Assembly (NCBI GenBank): GCA_009774235.1
Contig: VSNJ01000022.1
Span: 1 to 37,170 of the forward strand
From: Lachnospiraceae bacterium
Lineage (GTDB): Bacteria > Bacillota > Clostridia > Lachnospirales > Lachnospiraceae
Reading direction: 5' to 3'
DNA length: 37,170 bases
Position 1 is the stretch's first letter, and the number at the start of each line of letters is the position of its first letter. This document shows, one piece after another, positions 25,016 to 31,889 of this stretch. Below the pieces are notes generated by a model. The model made no database searches. It had not been told where the DNA came from and saw only the letters and a list, made by a program, of their open reading frames with translations. A program made the position numbers and the translations under genes.

Positions 25016-25257
25016 GTGTTTGAAAATTAAATTTATACAAAGACTATATTACTCTGGCAAATTCCAAATGTTTTACCATAAGGCAGCTGTTTGGGGGCGC
25101 TGGTGCTTAAATCTGGTATTTTCAGATTTTATGCACCACTGCGCATCCCATCCAAGCGCGATGCGTGTAAAGCCATGTTGCAAACATGGCTTTTTGTTGG
25201 TAAAATTTTGGAATTGCCAGAGCCACATAACTTGTAAAGTATTTAATTTTCAAACAC
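25016..25257. mobile_element. MITE-like element with about 60-bp imperfect terminal inverted repeats
   Basis: The left end 25016-25077 begins GTGTTTGAAAATTAAAT and contains CTCTGGCAAATTCCAAA and TTTTACC. The reverse complement of the right end (25199-25257) shows the same blocks in the same order. The inner 120 bp have no ORF but three strong hairpins: GGTGC..GCACC with AAATCTG/CAGATTT, CGCATC/GATGCG, and AAAGCCATGTT/AACATGGCTTT followed by five Ts (a plus-strand terminator at 25170-25196). A deleted copy lies at 11962-12026 and a fragment at 11048-11070. No clear target duplication is seen. No transposase is in the window, so mobility would be in trans. Confidence 0.75.
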
Positions 25258-25262
25258 TGTTT

Positions 25263-26690
25263 TTATTCCAAAGTCCCGTCTTCTGTTTCTTCCCCATCCT
25301 CTGGTAAAGGGGGGTCTTCTGTATTTTCCACATTTTCCACAGGAGGCATTGTAGAAACAGGTGCTTCTGTACTATTATCCTGTGGTGGCTTTGTTTCATG
25401 GTTTATCTTGTATATACGCACCTTTAATTTATTTGAATCCAGTACAGTACATGATTTGTCCAGTCCTTCAACAGACACAGGCAGCGAATATACACCTTCA
25501 TCAAGGTTATCACAGTCAATAAAAGGAGTTACACTGCTTCCTGAAATCCCATTCAGTATAGAAATCCTGCCAGATACCAATACACTTGCTGTATCCGTAT
25601 TATCTATTATCTCTGCCCCAAATCCATCACTTACTGCTGAAAACTTTATATCTTTCACATCTATTTCAATATTTTTCTTAATAACCTGTTCAAGCGTAAT
25701 CCTTATTGATACAGTTTCAGACCCCTCAACAGCAGATACACCCAAAGGAAGGTAATCAGAAATATAAATATCCTGTTCAAGCTTTGGTGAAGATGTTGTC
25801 ATCCCTGTAATATCTACTGGTATAACAATATCCGAAATATTTGAAAGTTTCCTTGATGTTCCTGCTATCTCAACCGTTTCTGGAAGGCAGTCTGTACTTA
25901 TATATTCATAACCATTGGCAGGTTTGCCCATAATCTTAACTTTTACAGGGACTGATTTATCCTCTAATATTTGTGCAAATACACGTACAAGACCACTGCT
26001 GAAAGACAAAGTGCCTGACTCAACCTTATTACCATTCTCATCATATGCAACAGGCGTAAGTTTCTTGGCAAAATCCTCTGTAGCTCCATTTACATTTAAA
26101 AATACCCTTACAGAAGTAATCCTTTCTACTGATGACTCACCACCTGATACCTCTATCATATTAGGCTTGGCTGTACATTCACCAAGAGTATACCCCTCCC
26201 CAGGTGTACCACTTGAAATAACATTCACTTTAACCTGTTTGCTCTCCCTGTCTTCAAGCAATACCCGGAGTACCTGGCCACATTCCAGAGTAACCTCTGA
26301 AGAAGGAATCATGCGCAAAGATGGCTGTATTGTAACTGCATTGACAGCTGAAAGATTGGATAAATCTGCTGTCGCCCTGATATCAGAACTTCTAAGTTTA
26401 TCCACTACACTTTTTTTGCCCTTCACCTTTACAAGTGCTGTACTGCCTTCAATCACTTCATATACTTTATTAACTGAGTTCAGTGCACTTTCATTAATTG
26501 TTTCTACTTCAACATTAAAAGACCTTGTTTTATAAGGGTCATCTATATTTATAATAACTGCCCATACAATTATTGCAATTATAAGAGAGCATATTTTTAT
26601 GCCAGTATTATGAAATAAAAACTTGTGGAAACCACTGCTGCCCTGGTTTTCCACATCCCTGGCAGACATGTTGTCATTGTTTTTTTTCAA
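25263..26690 (-). CDS. cdaR: YbbR-domain protein CdaR, regulator of diadenylate cyclase
   Basis: The 475-residue product has one N-terminal membrane helix (about residues 29-48, ICSLIIAIIVWAVIIN), then about four YbbR domains outside the cell, and a Pro/Glu-rich C-terminal tail. CdaR binds CdaA and tunes c-di-AMP synthesis. It starts with TTG at 26690, preceded by GAGGGG, and overlaps the end of cdaA by 17 bases, so the two are translationally coupled. The 3' end abuts the inverted-repeat element. Confidence 0.9.
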   Translation of the reverse strand: MKKNNDNMSARDVENQGSSGFHKFLFHNTGIKICSLIIAIIVWAVIINIDDPYKTRSFNVEVETINESALNSVNKVYEVIEGSTALVKVKGKKSVVDKLRSSDIRATADLSNLSAVNAVTIQPSLRMIPSSEVTLECGQVLRVLLEDRESKQVKVNVISSGTPGEGYTLGECTAKPNMIEVSGGESSVERITSVRVFLNVNGATEDFAKKLTPVAYDENGNKVESGTLSFSSGLVRVFAQILEDKSVPVKVKIMGKPANGYEYISTDCLPETVEIAGTSRKLSNISDIVIPVDITGMTTSSPKLEQDIYISDYLPLGVSAVEGSETVSIRITLEQVIKKNIEIDVKDIKFSAVSDGFGAEIIDNTDTASVLVSGRISILNGISGSSVTPFIDCDNLDEGVYSLPVSVEGLDKSCTVLDSNKLKVRIYKINHETKPPQDNSTEAPVSTMPPVENVENTEDPPLPEDGEETEDGTLE

Positions 26691-27558
26691 CTGAACCCCT
26701 CGCTTTCAAATTAAAGCTGAAATGTTTCTTTTTATCTTCAACAGGATTGCCTTGTATCTCCATCATTTTCTTTTTCAAAAGCTCACCATCAATATTCCTT
26801 AAAAGCTTCCCTCCAGTTGCAATAGATATCTTTCCTGTTTCCTCTGAAACTATTATTGTAAGGCTGTCACTTACTTCACTAATGCCAACGCCTGCCCTGT
26901 GCCTTGTTCCAAGTTCCTTTGAAAGCCCAAGGTTATCTGAAAGCGGCAGGTAACATGTAGCAGCAACTATTCTGTTTCCCCTTACAATAACCGCCCCGTC
27001 ATGCAAAGGTGTATTATGTTCAAATATATTAATAAGAAGCTGGCTGCTTATTGCAGAATCAATATTTATACCTGTCCTCTCATATTCAGAAAGTATTATA
27101 TCTTTCTCAATAATAATAAGTGCACCTGTCTTAACTTTTGCAAGTTCAACCGTTGCTTTTGCAATCTCATTTATAGTCCTGTCAGTAAAACGTTTATTTT
27201 TATCTTTCTGTTCATCAAAAGGTATAATAGATTTTACAATATTTTTCCTTCCAAGTTCTTCAAGTGCCTTCCTTAGCTCTGGCTGGAACACAATCATTAC
27301 TGCTGTAATACCTATTGCTATTGTTTTATTAAAAATCCACAATATTACACTCATATCAAGCACATATGCAAAAAGATAACACAAAAATAACACAAGTATA
27401 CCTTTGACCAGGCTCCATGCCCTTGTATTCTTTACCCAGAGAATTATACTGTAAATAGCAAATGCAATTAATAGAATTTCCAGCAAATCAACAATACTCA
27501 TCTTTGGTATAGACAAAAAATAGATGTATTCTTTTAAATTTTCAAAAAATGTGTCCAT
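26674..27558 (-). CDS. cdaA: Diadenylate cyclase CdaA
   Basis: The 294-residue product makes c-di-AMP from two ATP. Three N-terminal membrane helices (about 20-90) are followed by the DAC domain with the catalytic motifs HDGAVIVRG and GTRHRAGVG. It is slightly longer than B. subtilis CdaA (273). AGGAGG precedes the ATG. It is the third gene of an operon: two unknown membrane proteins, cdaA, cdaR. The usual next gene, glmM, is absent here. Confidence 0.95.
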   Translation of the reverse strand: MDTFFENLKEYIYFLSIPKMSIVDLLEILLIAFAIYSIILWVKNTRAWSLVKGILVLFLCYLFAYVLDMSVILWIFNKTIAIGITAVMIVFQPELRKALEELGRKNIVKSIIPFDEQKDKNKRFTDRTINEIAKATVELAKVKTGALIIIEKDIILSEYERTGINIDSAISSQLLINIFEHNTPLHDGAVIVRGNRIVAATCYLPLSDNLGLSKELGTRHRAGVGISEVSDSLTIIVSEETGKISIATGGKLLRNIDGELLKKKMMEIQGNPVEDKKKHFSFNLKARGSVEKKQ

Positions 27559-27582
27559 TATTCCTCCTGCATCTCTAATTCA

Positions 27583-28662
27583 CTAATTCTCTTTTTCAAT
27601 TTCCTCCAGGTCTTCTTTATCAAGTGAAACGGTAAAATCAAAATCATGCCCACGGCCTACGTCTTTATTTTCTTTTAAATCCACTTTATCCTGTGCCATT
27701 ATATCTGCTTCCTGCTCTTCTGCTTTAAGTTCTTTGTTATCTGTACTGTTACGTGTATTAAAATGTTTTACCTTTTTCCTTGCAGCAGTAACATTCATCT
27801 TAGGTACTGCCCTTACATAATAATAATACTCGTCATCTTCAAACTGCAGGTTCTCTGCACCTGCATAATTAAGAGGCAGCCTGAATACTTGTATAACCCA
27901 TACAAGCAGGCATGAAACAGCAATACCTCCAAGAAGGCTTAATATATTAATATTAATATCCATAAGGTAATTAACAACCAGGAAAAGTATAAGGTTTAAA
28001 AAAGAACCTGTTATAATTGCCATTTCAAATGCATAATCTGTTTTCCTGTTCCTTATAAAATATACAACAATAGTAACAATAGCAAATATAAATATTGATA
28101 CATACATCTGTGTATCTAATGAGAGCTGCTGCATAACAAGTTTATAAATGTTAATTGTATCTTCTGTAGAAGTATTTATTACATATACCATATCTGATAT
28201 AAGGTAATAAATTGCAACCCCAAAACCTATTGGTATAACAGAAACAGGCACTGCTACCAGCCCCATAAGTACAGGCAGCACATATGGTATATTTAATGCA
28301 TATAAAACAGGCATTGCAAGAATTACAAAACCATGTTTTGGCAAAAACCTTACATACATAAAATATAATACTGCCAGCATCATCGCCATTGTAATTGCAA
28401 GATAATTTGACACATATGCAATCTGCAGTACTATAAACACGGATGCCAGGAACAAAAGCACCTGCACTGGAAATACCATTGATATACAGCCAGAAAGCAC
28501 TTCCGCCCAGGTCTGGTTTAACAGCGGGCTGTAGCCAATAACCCTGTTTACCGCATAGAAAACAATAAAACCTATAGCAAAGCGGAACAATGTGTTTAAG
28601 ACCAACGCATAATTCTGGTAAAATTTCTGTACTTGTTCTTTAAACACCAGTAACTGTGTCAT
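27583..28662 (-). CDS. Polytopic membrane protein of unknown function upstream of cdaA
   Basis: I do not recognise the family. The 359-residue product has about nine hydrophobic segments (residues 15-275) and a charged cytoplasmic tail of about 85 residues that starts with FEDDEYYYYVRAVPKMN and is rich in Lys and Glu. AAGGAG lies 7 bases before the ATG at 28662; the open frame to 28701 has no such site. Its start overlaps the previous gene by 23 bases, and it ends 24 bases before cdaA, so it is part of the c-di-AMP operon. A role in osmolyte or ion transport, or as a partner of CdaA, is only inferred from position. Confidence 0.75.
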   Translation of the reverse strand: MTQLLVFKEQVQKFYQNYALVLNTLFRFAIGFIVFYAVNRVIGYSPLLNQTWAEVLSGCISMVFPVQVLLFLASVFIVLQIAYVSNYLAITMAMMLAVLYFMYVRFLPKHGFVILAMPVLYALNIPYVLPVLMGLVAVPVSVIPIGFGVAIYYLISDMVYVINTSTEDTINIYKLVMQQLSLDTQMYVSIFIFAIVTIVVYFIRNRKTDYAFEMAIITGSFLNLILFLVVNYLMDININILSLLGGIAVSCLLVWVIQVFRLPLNYAGAENLQFEDDEYYYYVRAVPKMNVTAARKKVKHFNTRNSTDNKELKAEEQEADIMAQDKVDLKENKDVGRGHDFDFTVSLDKEDLEEIEKEN

Positions 28663-29080
28663 CCGCTGTCTCCTTTCCGCTGTCTGAATAATACTTTTCA
28701 AGACGTTTAAGCTCTGAATAATATTCCTTTATTTTCTCCCTGTCTCTTTTGTACTGGTCTGTATAATAAATACCCGAAACCAGGGCACACGCTATTATAA
28801 TGGAAAGATATGGCACAAAAATTTCAATAAACAATTTTATATAATTTATTGTAACAAAATTCAAAAATATATAATCTATATTATAAAGGGCAAGCAATGC
28901 AAGTACCAGTACATACGCAACTGAAAAATTAAAAATAACTGATAATGTATGCAGGTGTACATAATCACTTTTATAATAACTACCCTCATTAATAACTTTT
29001 TCACCTAATTCTTTCTCATGGCGTGCCACTTTAATCATAATACGTGTCTTTTCTTCATTAACCACAACAAAAAATACCAT
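28640..29080 (-). CDS. Small membrane protein, first gene of the cdaA operon
   Basis: I do not recognise it. The product is about 146 residues, with a short cytoplasmic N-terminus, two or three membrane helices (about 30-95) and a basic, coiled C-terminal tail (KRDREKIKEYYSELKRLEKY). The start is uncertain: ATG 29080 lies only two bases after AAAGAGG, and ATG 29038 has no clear binding site; the longest frame (29140) would begin upstream of the predicted promoter. The stop overlaps the next gene by 23 bases. Confidence 0.65.
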   Translation of the reverse strand: MVFFVVVNEEKTRIMIKVARHEKELGEKVINEGSYYKSDYVHLHTLSVIFNFSVAYVLVLALLALYNIDYIFLNFVTINYIKLFIEIFVPYLSIIIACALVSGIYYTDQYKRDREKIKEYYSELKRLEKYYSDSGKETADDTVTGV

Positions 29081-29111
29081 CCTCTTTATATTTTGTAACA
29101 AGTCCTTTGTT

Positions 29112-29140
29112 ATATTATAAAAAAATATGTTAAAAATCAA
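29112..29140 (-). promoter_or_regulatory. Predicted promoter of the cdaA operon
   Basis: TTGATT (29135-29140), 17 bases, TAATAT (29112-29117) on the minus strand; a TATAAT shifted by two bases gives a 15-base spacer. Start near 29104. Confidence 0.5.
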
Positions 29141-29185
29141 GGCATAAGTAATATTTTAATGTTAAAAGAATGTTAAATTAATTTT

Positions 29186-29206
29186 AAACTGCCAGGACGG
29201 CATTTT
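29186..29206 (-). terminator. Small hairpin after cysK
   Basis: AAA-TGCC pairs with GGCA-TTT around a five-base loop, with a T-rich minus-strand continuation (GTTTAAAATTAATTT). Short stem, so a weak terminator at best. Confidence 0.4.
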
Positions 29207-29218
29207 ACAAAATATCAC

Positions 29219-30145
29219 CTAACTAAACAATGGTGTAGAAAAATATCTTTCTGCAGTATCAGGAAGTACTGTTACAACAGTACCACCTGGCCCTATCTGT
29301 TTTGCAAGCCTTATTGCTGCAGCAACGTTAGTACCACTCGAAATCCCACACATTATCCCTTCCTTTGAAGCAAGTTCTTTTGCTGTATGTATAGCCTCTT
29401 CATCTGTAATAATACAAATATCACTATAAATTTGCTGGTTTAATATTCCTGGGATAACGCCATCACCTATACCCATCTGTATATGTGTACCAACAGAACC
29501 ACCAGATAAAATAGCAGCATGTTCTGGTTCTGCCGCCCATATTGTTATTCCAGGGTTAGCTTCCTTAAGCACTTCCCCTATTCCTGTAATCGTACCACCA
29601 GTGCCTATCCCGGAACAGAACCCGTCTATAGGCCTTTCTGCCTGTTCAAGTATCTCAAGCCCTGTCTGGCTGCGGTGTATTTGTGGGTTTGCAGGATTTT
29701 CAAACTGCTGCGGCACAAATACATATGGGTTTTCTTTTTCCATATCCAGTGCAGTTTCAAGACACTCCTCTATACATTTGCCAATATTGCCATCATCATG
29801 GATTAATACTAATTCTGCTCCATAATGTGAAATAAGTTTCCTTCTTTCTTCACTTACAGAATCAGGCATTATAATACGGACTTTATAACCTTTTACTGCA
29901 CCTGCAAGCGCAAGGCCTATACCCTGGTTTCCACTTGTAGGTTCTACAATAATAGTATCTTTGTGTATCCTGCCCTCTTTCTCTGCCTCACATATCATAT
30001 TGTAAGCAGTCCTTGTCTTAATTGAACCTCCTACATTTAATCCCTCAAATTTAACCAGAATTTCTGCTGAATCTGATGAAGCCATACGGTTCAGTTTAAT
30101 AAGCGGGGTATTCCCCATAGCATCCAGAATATTTTCAAAAACCAT
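29219..30145 (-). CDS. cysK: Cysteine synthase-like PLP enzyme
   Basis: The 308-residue product belongs to the cysteine synthase / cystathionine beta-synthase fold. It has GNTPLIKL near the N-terminus, the PLP lysine in GGSIKTRTA, the loop TSGNQGIGLA and the phosphate site GIGTGGTITG. Two positions differ from classical CysK, which usually has SVKDR and TSGNTG; here they are SIKTR and TSGNQG. It may still be O-acetylserine sulfhydrylase, but another amino-acceptor is possible. GGAGGG precedes the ATG at 30145 by 4-5 bases. It is monocistronic with its own promoter. Confidence 0.82.
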   Translation of the reverse strand: MVFENILDAMGNTPLIKLNRMASSDSAEILVKFEGLNVGGSIKTRTAYNMICEAEKEGRIHKDTIIVEPTSGNQGIGLALAGAVKGYKVRIIMPDSVSEERRKLISHYGAELVLIHDDGNIGKCIEECLETALDMEKENPYVFVPQQFENPANPQIHRSQTGLEILEQAERPIDGFCSGIGTGGTITGIGEVLKEANPGITIWAAEPEHAAILSGGSVGTHIQMGIGDGVIPGILNQQIYSDICIITDEEAIHTAKELASKEGIMCGISSGTNVAAAIRLAKQIGPGGTVVTVLPDTAERYFSTPLFS

Positions 30146-30235
30146 TTTTCCCTCCAATAATAGCTATTTCTATTCCGCCCTGCTGGTATCAGTATTTATA
30201 TGGCATATCCCAGGAACGGTAAACAGCCATATTAT

Positions 30236-30264
30236 ATTTTACGCTAAATATATTGTATTTTCAA
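30236..30264 (-). promoter_or_regulatory. Predicted sigma-A promoter of cysK
   Basis: TTGAAA (30259-30264), 17 bases, TAAAAT (30236-30241) on the minus strand, leaving a leader of about 85 bases. Confidence 0.65.
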
Positions 30265-30340
30265 GATAATATTACTTTGTTTTCCAATGCCATGCTTAAA
30301 TAACTGGAATATTAAGATTTCTGTTCCTTTGTATAAAACA

Positions 30341-30366
30341 GGGCGCATAGTTTTTTCTATACGCCC
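30341..30366 (-). terminator. Terminator of the chemotaxis receptor remnant
   Basis: GGGCGCATAG (30341-30350) pairs with CTATACGCCC (30357-30366) with one mismatch around a six-T loop, and TGTTTTATA follows on the minus strand. It lies about 30 bases past the remnant's stop and has outlived the gene. Confidence 0.65.
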
Positions 30367-30397
30367 ATTGGTATACATTATACAAGAAAACCCCTGG

Positions 30398-30739
30398 TTA
30401 TCCTGCAATTTTAAAAATCTGTATCTGCTGTTCTAAATCTGCTGCAATTTTCTTTAACACTGTAACTTCCTGGGTAATCTTCTTTACCCTCTCATTAAGT
30501 TTTGCTGTGGAAGAAGCTGTCTCCTCACTTGCAGAAGCATTTTCCTCTGAAATAGCGGAAAGTGACATAATCATATTTGCCATCTGGCATCTGGATTCAT
30601 CAAGTATTTTAGATTTATCACGGATTTGTCCAATTTTAAATAAAGAATCCTGTATTCCACGGTTTACTGTTTCAAACTGTGCATCAGTCTGGAGCAGTTT
30701 TTCCTTCTGGCTGTCAACAATATCTACCACATCTTCCAT
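30398..30739 (-). pseudogene. C-terminal remnant of a methyl-accepting chemotaxis protein
   Basis: The 113 codons encode only the last part of a chemoreceptor signalling domain: DVVDIVDSQKEKLLQTDAQF, AISEENASASEETASSTAKL and a coiled C-terminus. Sensor, membrane helices and most of the signalling hairpin tip are missing. In frame upstream there are twelve unrelated codons and then a stop (about 30776), so the loss is a deletion whose join lies near 30740-30775. No ribosome binding site is seen before the internal ATG. It is probably not functional. Confidence 0.8.
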
Positions 30740-30787
30740 GTATAATTTCTGTAACTTTTTCCCACTTTTTAGTTAATTTGGGAGATT

Positions 30788-31261
30788 TTACTCTACCCCG
30801 CTTATAGTTTTTCCAAGGACATTCGGCCAGTATGTATAATTATATGTCTGTCCATTGGATTCAGGATTAGCAGCATTAGGTGTCCATGTAGTATTATTAA
30901 ATTGTGCTGCCCCGTCTGCCCATGTTCCAGAATATCCACTGCCCTATGCAAATCCAACTGTTTCTTCACTACTGTCATTAGTAAAGTTCAGCTTGACATT
31001 GAACTTCTCAAGCAAAATCTGTGCATACCAGCCCTGCTGTTCCCCAAAATATGACGACAACTGCGAATACACATCAAAAGTAACCGTTTCATCTGGACGT
31101 ATTTTTGCTATAACTTCATCCTCTGGACTTTCCTTTTCTGCTGCTTTGCTGGCAGATATACTTTTATCTGTATCTTTTGGTATTTCCTATTTCTGCCTGC
31201 TACAGCCGCACAACATGGAAAATGCCAGGGATATGCCAAGCATACACACTATTTTCCTCAA
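30788..31261 (-). pseudogene. Broken extracellular solute-binding lipoprotein gene
   Basis: A TTG at 31261 with GGGGGG upstream starts MRKIVCMLGISLAFSMLCGC, a lipoprotein signal with a clear lipobox, then a UAG. The frame continues as a solute-binding domain N-terminus (ETVTFDVYSQLSSYFGEQ, ILLEKFNVKLNF), meets a second UAG after VGFA, and goes straight into what looks like a C-terminal region (NTTWTPNAANPESNGQTYNY, GKTISGVE) ending at 30788. About 300-400 codons seem to be missing between the halves and the very end is lost too. Sugar-binding ABC lipoproteins of Lachnospiraceae have this pattern. UAG is a normal stop here (cysK ends with it), so readthrough is unlikely. Confidence 0.75.
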
Positions 31262-31889
31262 AAAAATTACCCCCCTTTTATATCCATATACCATAATCTA
31301 CCATGGCTATTATAAAAGAAGGTAATTTGAAAATAAACCAAACTTATCAGACATTTTTTACATGCTTTAATACATTTATTCCTCCATTACCTTCAACTTC
31401 TTTTTTCCCAACTATATATTTATTGGAATAATCCCTTCTCTTAACAAAAACATCTGGCTGTATTTTTTTAATTAAATCTTATTCCTTCCAATGTGTATGT
31501 TCCTGTTATATCAGTCCACATATTGGCACATAAAAACCAAAAGAACGGGTCTAAGCGCCCAGCAATGGATAGTGCTCTTGTATGGAATAATATCTGTACA
31601 GCCATATTAGAAATCTGCTCTTTATCTAAAGTTTACCAGATAAATATATTATTTGTGCAAACTTATAAAATAGTGGTAATTTCCAGACACGCCCAAGAAA
31701 ACCAAAATTCATATAATAGTTCACTTATATTTATAGAGTTTTATAATCCTATTGTTACAAAAAAATTGTATAATTATGTTTTTCTAATAATAAAATGCTA
31801 GTTTTGTATTTACAAATATGATATATTATTAATATATTACAGTTTAATATGTACATATAAAATAAAAATACACCAGGAGGAAATAAAAA
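31262..31889. other. Gene debris and AT-rich leader before cas9
   Basis: No intact gene. On the minus strand 31347-31480 holds a scrap resembling a nucleotidyltransferase. At 31468-31605 a 45-codon minus frame (MAVQILFHTRALSIAGRLD..) is protein-like but unrecognised and has no ribosome binding site. From about 31640 to 31870 the DNA is very AT-rich with many -10-like sequences; the cas9 promoter must be here, but I cannot choose one. Confidence 0.5.
31347..31480 (-). pseudogene. Scrap of a sugar-phosphate nucleotidyltransferase-like gene
   Basis: About 44 codons between two stops read DLIKKIQPDVFVKRRDY, then NKYIVGKKEVEGNGGINVL and a stop at 31347. This resembles the last part of RfaE/HldE-type heptose-phosphate nucleotidyltransferases (pattern KPDVxVKGGDY..IVGxxxVExxGG). 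The N-terminal catalytic HxGH part is absent. Family call is from memory of the pattern only. Confidence 0.45.

Larger units (their letters stand above)
24541..25262. other. Repeat-filled convergent intergenic region
   Basis: There is no credible gene in these 722 bases between the stops of typA and ybbR. They hold a 143-bp palindrome (24594-24736), a terminator-like hairpin (24853-24889) and a 242-bp inverted-repeat element (25016-25257). The rest is AT-rich and unremarkable. Confidence 0.8.

Noticed and set aside
30788..31261. Possible UAG recoding in the solute-binding gene
   Set aside because: cysK and the AP2 gene end with UAG at the expected place, and the same gene also has a large deletion, so decay explains it better.
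31468..31605. 45-codon minus-strand frame before cas9
   Set aside because: It looks protein-like but has no ribosome binding site or recognisable family, and lies among gene remnants; mentioned in the region note, not called as a gene.
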